Positions 16,660 through 23,868 of a DNA stretch of 25,291 nt are shown one piece after another. Location of the stretch: the NCBI GenBank assembly GCA_946404705.1, contig CAMJES010000004.1:1-25291 (forward strand), in the 5' to 3' direction. The stretch's first letter is position 1, and each line of letters starts with the position of its first letter. Made by a program: the position numbers and the translations under genes. A model generated the notes under the pieces. That model did no database searches, was not told where the DNA came from, and saw only the letters and a list, made by a program, of their open reading frames with translations. The stretch comes from an uncultured Ruminococcus sp. (GTDB lineage Bacteria > Bacillota > Clostridia > Oscillospirales > Ruminococcaceae).

Positions 16660-17079
16660 ATGGAAAGCAGAACAAAACTTGCAGTTGAACTAAAAAACAA
16701 AGGATATAACTGCGCTCAGGCGGTTGCCTGCACATATTGCGACCTTGTGGGTCTTGATGAAGAAACTATGTTTAAGATAATGGAAGGCTTCGGCGCAGGA
16801 TTTGGAACGACCGAAGGCACCTGCGGAGCAATAACCGGTGCGGTTGCGCTTGCAGGAATGAAAAACAGCTCTGCAAACCTTGAAACTCCCGATTCAAAAG
16901 CGTCAACAGCAAAATTATCGAGGGAGATCATGACACGTTTTAAAGCAAAAGCAGGAGCAACTATCTGCCGTGTTTTAAAAGGCGTTGACACAAAGGTCGT
17001 TCTTCATTCATGCAATGATTGTGTTCATGACGCCGCTAAGATCGTTGAGGAAGTCGTTTTTCCCGAAAAGTTCAATTGA
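16660..17079 (+). CDS. C_GCAxxG_C_C family cysteine-rich protein
   Basis: This 139-residue protein belongs to the family named for its C-GCAxxG-C-C pattern. Cysteines are at 18, 24, 27, 55, 103, 118 and 121. Conserved parts are GYNCAQAV, GFGAGFGTTEGTCGAITGA, a C-R pair near 103 and CNDCV near the end. Members are small redox-like or metal-binding proteins of unproven function, often near oxidoreductases in anaerobes. I chose ATG 16660 because GAGGT (16648-16652) is seven bases upstream. ATGs at 16630 and 16633 have none and overlap the WYL gene. It is probably co-transcribed with the WYL regulator. Confidence 0.85.
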   Translation: MESRTKLAVELKNKGYNCAQAVACTYCDLVGLDEETMFKIMEGFGAGFGTTEGTCGAITGAVALAGMKNSSANLETPDSKASTAKLSREIMTRFKAKAGATICRVLKGVDTKVVLHSCNDCVHDAAKIVEEVVFPEKFN

Positions 17080-17158
17080 CCGCATTATGATTTTATCCAT
17101 GTATAAATCCGTTAAAAAAAAAAATAATATTTATATATTTTATTGAAAGGAATTTATT

Positions 17159-18142
17159 ATGGAACAAATAGCTTTTTTTGATACTAAGCCTTACGACAAG
17201 GAATGGTTTTTGAAGTTTGGTTCGGATTATAAATTTAAATTCTATGAAAGCAAGCTTACATCCGACAGCGCAGAGCTTGCAAAAGGCTGTAAAGCGGTAG
17301 TGGCATTCGTTAACGATACTCTTGACAAGGATACTATCGACAAGCTTTGCGAAGTCGGCGTTGAACTTATAGCTATGCGATGCTCGGGCTTTAACAATGT
17401 TGATATTAAATATGCAAAGGGCAAGATAAATATAGTCCGTGTGCCGACCTACTCCCCTTATGCCGTTGCCGAACACGCAATGGCAATGCTTCTTACTCTT
17501 AACCGTAAGATTCACAAGGCATATAACCGTACAAGAGAGTTCAATTTCAGCCTTAACGGACTCACAGGCTTTGACCTTTACGGGAAAACGGCCGGTATCA
17601 TCGGAACAGGACAGATCGGCTGCATTTTTATGAATATCTGCCGCGGCTTTGGTATGAACATTGTGGCTTATGACCCGTATCCCAAAAAGGATTCGGATAT
17701 CAACTATGTTTCGCTTGATGAACTGCTCGGACAAAGCAGTATTATTTCGCTGCATTGTCCGCTGACTCCTGATACAAAGTTTATAATCAACAATAAAAGC
17801 ATTGAAAAAATGAAAGACGGCGCATTCATCGTAAACACTTCAAGAGGAAAGCTTATTGACAGCGGCGCGCTTATTTCAGCACTCAAATCAGGAAAAGTTG
17901 GCGGTGCTTGCCTTGATGTTTACGAAGAGGAAACTTCGCTGTTTTTCGAGGACTGGTCGGGCGAAGTTATTGATGATGACGAGCTTTCGGTTCTTATCTC
18001 AATGCCGAATGTAATCATAACTTCACATCAGGCATTTCTTACAAAAGAAGCGTTACAGAAAATCGCAGAGGTAACGATCTATAATCTCAATCAGTTTTTT
18101 GAGGGAAAACCTCTCGAAAACAGAGTCGAATATACCAAATAA
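17159..18142 (+). CDS. D-isomer 2-hydroxyacid dehydrogenase, D-lactate dehydrogenase-like
   Basis: This NAD-dependent enzyme of the D-2-hydroxyacid dehydrogenase family is closest in pattern to fermentative D-lactate dehydrogenase, which reduces pyruvate to D-lactate. It has 327 residues. The NAD motif GTGQIG is at 149-154, and an acidic residue follows the next strand (YDPYP). Catalytic residues fit Arg229 (NTSRG), Glu258 (DVYEEE) and His290 (TSHQAF). The FFEDWSGEVIDDDEL insert after the Glu is typical of D-LDH and not of PGDH. The start is ATG 17159 with AAAGGA upstream. The 79-base gap before it holds an A11 run (17114-17124) and no clear terminator, so it may share the WYL transcript. Substrate choice is inferred. 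Confidence 0.88.
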   Translation: MEQIAFFDTKPYDKEWFLKFGSDYKFKFYESKLTSDSAELAKGCKAVVAFVNDTLDKDTIDKLCEVGVELIAMRCSGFNNVDIKYAKGKINIVRVPTYSPYAVAEHAMAMLLTLNRKIHKAYNRTREFNFSLNGLTGFDLYGKTAGIIGTGQIGCIFMNICRGFGMNIVAYDPYPKKDSDINYVSLDELLGQSSIISLHCPLTPDTKFIINNKSIEKMKDGAFIVNTSRGKLIDSGALISALKSGKVGGACLDVYEEETSLFFEDWSGEVIDDDELSVLISMPNVIITSHQAFLTKEALQKIAEVTIYNLNQFFEGKPLENRVEYTK

Positions 18143-18151
18143 GCTATTCCA

Positions 18152-18186
18152 AAGGCGCAAGGTCAAATCCCTGCGCCTTAATTTTT
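18152..18186. terminator. bidirectional terminator between the dehydrogenase gene and spoIVB
   Basis: AAGGCGCA (18152-18159) and TGCGCCTT (18172-18179) form an 8-bp stem with a possible inner GG/CC extension, followed by AATTTTT on the + strand. It sits between converging genes; on the - strand the U-rich tail is weak. Confidence 0.75.
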
Positions 18187-19390
18187 ACCCTGCCTGTTTC
18201 ATCTGCTCATACATCGTATCGGCAAAGATCGCATATCCCTTTGTCGGATTGTTTATAAAAACGTGAGTTACCGCTCCCACAATCTTTCCATCCTGAATAA
18301 TCGGACTTCCGCTCATTCCCTGAACTATCCCACCCGATTCGCGCAGCAAACGCTCATCGGTCACTCTTATGACCATATCACGAGAATCCTCACTTCCCGA
18401 GCGGTCGATCTTTTCAATGGCAATCTCATATTTCTGCGGCCGTGTTCCGCTTATTGTGGTGTAGATATATGCTTTTCCCGTTTTTATTTCGCTGCTCATA
18501 CCAAGGGGCAAAGCTTCGCTTCCGCCTGAAAAATCGTCTAACGTCCCGAAAAGACCGACCGAGGTGTTATCCGTAAGCGTTCCGATAGAAAATGACGAAA
18601 TAAAACCGCCCATAAGCTCACCGGGAGAACCGGATTTTCCTTTTTTTACGCCGCTTATAGAAACCTTTACAACTTCTCCTGAGTTAAGCGGCATAAGCTC
18701 TCCCGTGTCAATGTCACATACAGGATGTCCAAGACCGCCAAATTGTTTTGTTTCGGGGTCGTAAAATGTCATTGTTCCGATACCTGCCGAACTGTCGCGA
18801 ACCCAAATTCCTGCACGGTATTTGTTGTCAATATTTGATATCTGAGGATAAAGCCAAGTCGTAAATTCTCTTTCGCTGCGGACTGCACATACTTTAAGCG
18901 CCTTTCCGCCGCTTGATGATATAATATCCTCAACATCCTCATTTGAGGAAACTTCTATTCCGTCAATACTTTTGATGATATCTCCCGATTTTAAGCCGCA
19001 GTTTTCTCCGGGAGAGATAAAACCGTTTTCGGTTTCAAAACTGCTGACCTCTACAACGATCACACCATCTGTAAGCAGTTTTATCCCGAACGGTTCTCCG
19101 CAAGGCACAAGAACGGGAGTTTCTACCGGAAAAATGTTCACAACTTTGATAGGGATAAGTCCGAGCAGCTTAAGTTCCGCCTGCTCAGCTTCTTCATCAA
19201 GCTCTGTCAATTCTGTTTTTGCATTATTTGAACACGGCACAGCATTGACCATATGTGAAATATTAACTTTTCCGCCTTTTGTAATATAGTAATCATTTGG
19301 CAGCGTCCGATCGAGGTATATTATAAAAGCTGTTAAAGATAATATTACAGCAAAAATCAAAAAAACGACGCTTTTTATAAATTTCTGCAT
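18185..19390 (-). CDS. spoIVB: SpoIVB peptidase (stage IV sporulation protein B)
   Basis: SpoIVB is the S55 serine peptidase made in the forespore. In Bacillus it cleaves SpoIVFA, which lets SpoIVFB process pro-sigma-K. The 401-residue protein has an N-terminal membrane anchor (about 7-26). A PDZ domain lies near 100-170 (GLKSGDIIKSIDG), followed by the peptidase domain. Candidate catalytic residues are His222 in GGLGHPVCD, Asp345 and Ser360 in GIVQGMSGSP; the 15-residue Asp-Ser spacing fits the Bacillus enzyme. Start ATG 19390 follows GGAAGGAA. I could not find a convincing sigma-F or sigma-G promoter in the 160 bases upstream. The nearby spoIIAB/spo0A cluster partners are not here. Confidence 0.94.
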   Translation of the reverse strand: MQKFIKSVVFLIFAVILSLTAFIIYLDRTLPNDYYITKGGKVNISHMVNAVPCSNNAKTELTELDEEAEQAELKLLGLIPIKVVNIFPVETPVLVPCGEPFGIKLLTDGVIVVEVSSFETENGFISPGENCGLKSGDIIKSIDGIEVSSNEDVEDIISSSGGKALKVCAVRSEREFTTWLYPQISNIDNKYRAGIWVRDSSAGIGTMTFYDPETKQFGGLGHPVCDIDTGELMPLNSGEVVKVSISGVKKGKSGSPGELMGGFISSFSIGTLTDNTSVGLFGTLDDFSGGSEALPLGMSSEIKTGKAYIYTTISGTRPQKYEIAIEKIDRSGSEDSRDMVIRVTDERLLRESGGIVQGMSGSPIIQDGKIVGAVTHVFINNPTKGYAIFADTMYEQMKQAG

Positions 19391-19549
19391 TTTTAGTTTC
19401 CTTCCTTTTCAAAAATTGACCGAGTACAACTTTCGGAGTTCTGATATTACTATTCACATTTTGAGCCTATTTATAAATTCTAATTATATGTTATTTTAAA
19501 TCCAACTCCGCAAAAATAATGTAAAATTAAAGAATTTCAAAATAAACTC

Positions 19550-19578
19550 TTGAATGTTGAGAAAGTATGTGCTATAAT
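19550..19578 (+). promoter_or_regulatory. sigma-A promoter of the membrane protein and LacI-type unit
   Basis: TTGAAT at 19550-19555 and a perfect TATAAT at 19573-19578 have a 17-base spacer; a TGTG sits just upstream of the -10 box. The predicted start is near 19585, inside a palindrome (19577-19594). Confidence 0.7.
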
Positions 19579-19594
19579 GTAAACGATATTACAT
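19577..19594. promoter_or_regulatory. palindrome ATGTAA-N6-TTACAT over the transcription start, candidate operator
   Basis: Six-base perfect arms flank ACGATA, and the site overlaps the end of the -10 box and the expected +1. That position is suited to repression. The TGTAAACG half resembles LacI/CcpA-type half-sites, and a LacI-family gene is the second gene of this unit, so autoregulation is a reasonable inference. Confidence 0.5.
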
Positions 19595-19616
19595 TTTTTG
19601 CTATGGAGGAGATCTT

Positions 19617-20075
19617 ACGAAAAAAATCTCTAAAATCACATTCGTTTTAGCAGTAATTGCAGAAGTTATATGCTGTTTGGGACTTAATACTCTCGGCGGC
19701 GCTGCTTTCATAATGAACGGATACGACAAATGCGGCATTGCGCTGTTTATCAGCACAGTTCTTCTTGTTGCTGCACTTGTTTTTATTGCTTTCAAAAAAT
19801 CGCTTGTTCCGCTTATTCTGACAATTGTCGGTTCAGGCTTTTATATTTATACTCTTGCTGTAATTGAAGCGATACCAAATACCAAAATTCCAAAAGAGTA
19901 TACCGAGGCGCTCTCAGCAAAACACTTCCCTACGGTCGCTGTTACGGTACTGCTGATACTGCTTGTGATCTTTAATTTTTTTAGTGAAGAAGCTGTTCAG
20001 AAACGTATAGAAAAAAGAAATTTCAAAAAGGCGGAACAAGACCGCAGCCTTAATGACGATGAAAAGATCCTGTAA
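19617..20075 (+). CDS. small four-helix membrane protein of unknown function, apparent ACG start
   Basis: I do not recognise a family. Read from ACG 19617 the product has 152 residues with four predicted membrane segments (about 7-33, 40-58, 63-86 and 105-122) and a charged C-terminal tail rich in Lys, Glu and Asp. GGAGGAG (19605-19611) is ideally spaced for position 19617, where the codon is ACG followed by AAA AAA ATC, a normal membrane-protein beginning if it were ATG. No ATG, GTG or TTG in this frame lies near that site. The first in-frame candidate is TTG 19677, which would cut the first membrane helix and has no ribosome binding site. A -1 shift on the A7 run from ATG 19603 is another reading. 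It precedes the LacI-type gene by 26 bases and shares its promoter. Confidence 0.7.
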   Translation, partial: TKKISKITFVLAVIAEVICCLGLNTLGGAAFIMNGYDKCGIALFISTVLLVAALVFIAFKKSLVPLILTIVGSGFYIYTLAVIEAIPNTKIPKEYTEALSAKHFPTVAVTVLLILLVIFNFFSEEAVQKRIEKRNFKKAEQDRSLNDDEKIL

Positions 20076-20101
20076 TAAAGCTTTTAATAGGAGGAATAGA
20101 T

Positions 20102-21106
20102 TTGAACGTAACTATCAAAGACGTTGCAAAAGCTGCCGGCGTTTCCGTTGCAACCGTGTCGCGAGTGCTTAACAAAAGCGCAACTGTTTCCGAATACGCT
20201 GCAGAGCAGGTAAACAATGCAATCAAAGAACTTGGCTATAATCCGAATTTTCTCGGAAGAAATCTCCGAAAATGCGAAACTAATGTTATTCTCGCAATAC
20301 TTCCATCAACGGAGCATTCGTTTTACAACGAAATTATCAAAGGTATGCAAACGGCTGCGTCCGATAACGGATATGATATACTTCTTTGTACAACAAACAG
20401 TATGCATTCCACAGAAACAAGAATGCTCAGTATGCTTTTCAACCGAACGGTCGATGCTGCAGTAATGCTTGGAACTCAGCTTTCAGCAGAAGAGCTTAAC
20501 GACCTGAATGAAAAACATTATATTGCTATCTGCTGCGAACGTGTTGAGGGTGCAAACGTCCTTACTGTTACTGTTGACGATGAAAACGGCGCTTATGCAG
20601 CGGTTAAAAATCTTATTTCACAAAATCACCGTAAAATTGCAATTGTATCCACAAGTGGAAAGGCTCTTTCTTCCAAGGACAGAGAACGCGGATACATAAT
20701 GGCGCTCAACGAGTTCGGAATTCCTGTCAGAGAGGAGTATATTTTCCGCGGAACTTATGACCCCGAAGACGGCGGAAAAGCATTTGAACAGTTTATGGCA
20801 CTCCCCGATCCCCCGACAGCGATTTTCTGCATTTCCGACCTTCTTGCCGCAGGAACGATAAAAAAAGCAATATCAAGCGGATATAAGATCGGTGAGGATA
20901 TTTCCGTATGCGGATTTGACAATATCCAAATGTGCGAGCTTTATAATCCCGGAATCACTACGGTCGAACAGCCTGCTTTTGATATCGGTAAAACAGTTAT
21001 AAACGAGCTTGTAAAGAATATCAAGCAGAACCAGAAAAAAGGCAGACATATCAAGCTCAATTACCGACTTATCCAGCGTGAATCTGTTCAGAAAGCCAAT
21101 AAATAA
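20102..21106 (+). CDS. LacI-family transcriptional regulator
   Basis: This 334-residue repressor-type protein has the N-terminal LacI helix-turn-helix (VTIKDVAKAAGVSVATVSRVLN, with the hinge LGYNPNFLGRNLR). A periplasmic-binding-protein-like sensor domain follows, with VILAILPS, the FYNEIIKGMQ region, KIAIVSTSGKA, RERGYIMAL, PTAIFCISDLLAAG and SVCGFDNIQM near the end. The start is TTG 20102 with AGGAGG eight bases upstream. No sugar transport or catabolic genes adjoin it; its only partner is the membrane protein gene 26 bases upstream. The ligand is unknown. It may repress its own unit through the palindrome at 19577-19594. Confidence 0.93.
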   Translation: MNVTIKDVAKAAGVSVATVSRVLNKSATVSEYAAEQVNNAIKELGYNPNFLGRNLRKCETNVILAILPSTEHSFYNEIIKGMQTAASDNGYDILLCTTNSMHSTETRMLSMLFNRTVDAAVMLGTQLSAEELNDLNEKHYIAICCERVEGANVLTVTVDDENGAYAAVKNLISQNHRKIAIVSTSGKALSSKDRERGYIMALNEFGIPVREEYIFRGTYDPEDGGKAFEQFMALPDPPTAIFCISDLLAAGTIKKAISSGYKIGEDISVCGFDNIQMCELYNPGITTVEQPAFDIGKTVINELVKNIKQNQKKGRHIKLNYRLIQRESVQKANK

Positions 21107-21115
21107 CAAAAATAA

Positions 21116-21158
21116 ACGAAGCAGAAGCCCTAAATTAAGGTTTCTGCTCCGTTTTTTT
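21116..21158 (+). terminator. Rho-independent terminator of the LacI-type gene
   Basis: AGCAGAAGCC (21120-21129) pairs with GGTTTCTGCT (21139-21148), including one G-U pair, with an outer ACG/CGT extension across a mismatch. Seven T residues follow (21152-21158). It lies between converging genes and may also act on radA transcripts. Confidence 0.85.
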
Positions 21159-21172
21159 ATTTAATTGAATTT

Positions 21173-22573
21173 TTAATTTTCTTCCGGTTTGCTTTTTATA
21201 ACCGCAAAAGCTTGTTTGACCGAAGAAACGCCCGTGATCCGTATTCTAACCTTTTGCGGATCAATAAGCTTCATCGACTGTTTTGGAATAATGCAATGCT
21301 CAAACCCAAGACGTTCCGCTTCACGAATACGCTGAGTGATATTGGAAACGCTTCGTATCTCTCCGCCAAGACCTATTTCACCGAAAGCGATCATTTTTTT
21401 ATCAAGCGGAACATCATAAAATCCGCTGTAAAGCGCAAGCGCAACCGAAAGGTCGCCTGCCGTTTCATCAAGGCGAAAACCGCCGACAATATTAAGAAAA
21501 ACATCAAGCGTTCCGAAGAACATTCCTGCACGTTTTTCGAGTACCGCAATTATCATTGCCAAACGGTTATAGTCAAAACCCGTTACAGTCCTTCTCGGGG
21601 CAGAAAAACCGCTTTTGGTCACAAGCGCCTGAACCTCCGCAAGAATAGGTCGGCTTCCCTCCATTATGCAGGCAACACAGCATCCCGAAACACCTTCGGG
21701 TCTTCCCGAAAGCAGCATTGCAGACGGATTTTCGACCTCTTCAAGTCCGGAATTGCCCATTTCAAAAACGCCGATCTCGTTTGTAGAACCATAACGGTTT
21801 TTTACCGCGCGAAGAAGCCTGTAACTTAAATGCCGTTCGCCCTCAAAATAAAGTACAGCGTCAACGATATGCTCCATGACCTTCGGACCTGCGATAGCGC
21901 CGTCCTTGTTTACATGGCTAACAACAAATATTGGAATTTCCTCGGATTTCGCCGTCCGCATAAACAAATTTGTACATTCACGAACCTGCGAAATACTGCC
22001 CGAAGTGCTGTTTATTTCGCTCAAAGTCATTGTCTGAATAGAGTCGATGATTGCAACACCGGGTTTGTTAGAGATAATAGTATCGGAAGCTGCTCCTGCG
22101 TCATTTGTGGCTAAAATATACAGATTAGGAGTATCAACGCCCAAACGCGAAGCTCTCAGCTTGATCTGACGAACGCTTTCCTCGCCTGAAATATATAAAA
22201 TCGAATGCTCTTCGCCAAGATATTTGCATATCTGCAAAAGAAGCGTGGATTTTCCTATACCCGGTTCACCGCCCAAAAGCACAAGTGAACCCTTTACCAG
22301 TCCGCCGCCGAGAACACGGTCAAGCTCGCTTATTCCCGTTGAATAACGTATCTCATCGTCCATGCCGATCTGTGTAAGATCCTTTATCTGTGAGGAAAGA
22401 TCTCTGCTGACAGAGCCGCTCGAACTTTTGAATGAAGCCGATTTCGCCGCCGGCTGAACCTCCTGCTCCTCAAGAGTGTTCCACTCACCGCAGGAAGGAC
22501 ATTTTCCGTTCCATTTTGAACTTTCAAAACCACATTCCGAACATATATATACAACTTTTGACTTCCCTGCCAT
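21173..22573 (-). CDS. radA: DNA repair protein RadA (Sms)
   Basis: RadA is a RecA-related, DnaB-like helicase that promotes branch migration in recombination. The 466-residue protein has an N-terminal C4 zinc finger (Cys11, 14, 25, 28) and Walker A GGEPGIGKST at 101-110. The family KNRFGS motif appears as KNRYGS at 258-263. A Lon-protease-like C-terminal domain starts near 350 (LDVFLNIVGG, with IAFGEIGLGGEIR). The Tyr for Phe change is conservative. It is the last gene of the pheA-ispD-ispF-cwlD-radA run, 32 bases after cwlD, and converges on the LacI-type gene. Confidence 0.97.
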   Translation of the reverse strand: MAGKSKVVYICSECGFESSKWNGKCPSCGEWNTLEEQEVQPAAKSASFKSSSGSVSRDLSSQIKDLTQIGMDDEIRYSTGISELDRVLGGGLVKGSLVLLGGEPGIGKSTLLLQICKYLGEEHSILYISGEESVRQIKLRASRLGVDTPNLYILATNDAGAASDTIISNKPGVAIIDSIQTMTLSEINSTSGSISQVRECTNLFMRTAKSEEIPIFVVSHVNKDGAIAGPKVMEHIVDAVLYFEGERHLSYRLLRAVKNRYGSTNEIGVFEMGNSGLEEVENPSAMLLSGRPEGVSGCCVACIMEGSRPILAEVQALVTKSGFSAPRRTVTGFDYNRLAMIIAVLEKRAGMFFGTLDVFLNIVGGFRLDETAGDLSVALALYSGFYDVPLDKKMIAFGEIGLGGEIRSVSNITQRIREAERLGFEHCIIPKQSMKLIDPQKVRIRITGVSSVKQAFAVIKSKPEEN

Positions 22574-22605
22574 TTTTTTATCCTTTCCGCAGAATATGTA
22601 CTGCT

Positions 22606-23331
22606 TTATTCCGTTGCAATAAACTCATTTATTCCCGAAAATACAGTAAATGCGACCTGCTGCTGATAATCCTTGTTTGTAAGCTTTGCCGCTTCATCGG
22701 GATTTGACAAAAATCCGCATTCAACCATTACCGCAGGATTATTGCAATAATAGCAAAGATACAGTTCATCCTTGCAAAGCTTTGTTTCGCGTTCATTATC
22801 GGGCTGAAGGTATTCCATGAACTTATTCTTCATAATAGCGGCAAGACGTTCACTTTCCTCGTTTTTATCGGAATAAAACATCTGCGCGCCGCTGTATTTC
22901 GGGTCGGTAAATGTGTTTTGATGAATAGAAACGCAAACGCAGTCGGGATATTTGTTGAACAGTTCAAGCCTGTTTTCCATATCGGATATCTTCTGATTGC
23001 GAAGACCTTCAACGCCTTTGTCGTGGATAGAGATATCCTTGATACGGGTAGCTTCAACGTTATAACCGAAAAAACGTGCCATATCACGCACGGAAAGCAG
23101 AATGTTGAGATTTATGCCTTTTTCGGTTTTTCCGTCAGCAGAAGAACAGCCGCCGTCCATACCGCCGTGACCTGCATCAAGAACGATCACCTTTTGATTC
23201 TGCAGTTCACCTGATGTCTGAACAGCATTTTCAAGTTTTCCCTTTGCATACATTACACTTCCGGTAAAAATACAGAATGCAGCAAGAACGACCGCAGCAG
23301 TGAACTTCCTTTTATGCTTTGCAGAAACCAT
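22606..23331 (-). CDS. cwlD: N-acetylmuramoyl-L-alanine amidase, CwlD-like
   Basis: This is an Amidase_3 zinc hydrolase that cuts the amide bond between MurNAc and L-alanine. CwlD works in making muramic-delta-lactam in the spore cortex, and the length (241 residues), N-terminal anchor (about 10-29) and single domain fit CwlD better than large autolysins. Zinc ligands fit His55 (LDAGHGG), Glu70 and the His of SVSIHQN-type CVSIHQN; the catalytic Glu is in MVECGFLSN. I chose ATG 23331 because GGGAGG lies about seven bases upstream; the longer frame from ATG 23346 starts inside that site. A TATAAT (23366-23361 on the - strand) lies upstream but has no good -35 box. The CwlD assignment over a general amidase is inferred from size and sporulation context. 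Confidence 0.88.
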   Translation of the reverse strand: MVSAKHKRKFTAAVVLAAFCIFTGSVMYAKGKLENAVQTSGELQNQKVIVLDAGHGGMDGGCSSADGKTEKGINLNILLSVRDMARFFGYNVEATRIKDISIHDKGVEGLRNQKISDMENRLELFNKYPDCVCVSIHQNTFTDPKYSGAQMFYSDKNEESERLAAIMKNKFMEYLQPDNERETKLCKDELYLCYYCNNPAVMVECGFLSNPDEAAKLTNKDYQQQVAFTVFSGINEFIATE

Positions 23332-23386
23332 AGTTTTTCCTCCCATAGCTTGTTTAGTGCATTATATGAGAGGAAAAACTCTTTTA

Positions 23387-23866
23387 TTACTTTGTTTTTT
23401 CCATTATGCAAACAGCATGAGCAGAAATCCCATCTCCGCTGCCGGTAAATCCGAGTCTTTCTTCGGTAGTAGCCTTAATACTGATATTTCCGATATCGGT
23501 TTTGCAGACAAGCGCAATGTTTTCTCGCATCTGACCTATATATCCTGCAAGCTTGGGAGTCTGACATATTATCGTAGAATCAATGTTTCCGACTGTAAAT
23601 CCTTTGCTGTTCGCGATTTTTATTACCTGTTCCAAAAGCAGGATGCTGTCAGCATTTTCGTATGCGCTGTCATTATCGGGAAAATGCTTGCCGATATCTC
23701 CAAGGGCAAGCGCACCTAAAATTGAATCCATGACCGCATGAACAAGTACATCTGCATCGGAATGTCCAAGCAAACCTTTTTCGAATGGGATATCAACTCC
23801 GCCGAGAATAAGCTTTCTTCCCTCGGTCAGACGGTGAACATCATAGCCGTGACCAATTCTTAACAT
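23387..23866 (-). CDS. ispF: 2-C-methyl-D-erythritol 2,4-cyclodiphosphate synthase
   Basis: IspF converts CDP-ME 2-phosphate to MEcPP with release of CMP, in the MEP isoprenoid pathway; it is a cytoplasmic zinc-dependent trimer. The 159-residue product is of normal length. It begins RIGHGYDVHRL with metal ligands Asp9 and His11, and has the LLGHSDADVLVHAVMDSILGA block and the C-terminal TTEERLGFTGSGDGISAHAV. The ATG is two bases after the ispD stop codon, so the two are almost surely co-translated. IspD and IspF are separate here and not fused. Confidence 0.98.
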   Translation of the reverse strand: MLRIGHGYDVHRLTEGRKLILGGVDIPFEKGLLGHSDADVLVHAVMDSILGALALGDIGKHFPDNDSAYENADSILLLEQVIKIANSKGFTVGNIDSTIICQTPKLAGYIGQMRENIALVCKTDIGNISIKATTEERLGFTGSGDGISAHAVCIMEKTK

Positions 23867-23868
23867 AA

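Noticed and set aside
17093..17755. A 220-codon open frame on the - strand opposite the D-LDH-type gene
   Set aside because: Antisense to a gene with clear catalytic motifs, and with no ribosome binding site or domain of its own.
19391..19549. Sigma-G or sigma-F promoter for spoIVB
   Set aside because: GAATA-like -35 strings exist but no correctly spaced -10 element was found, so I did not annotate one.
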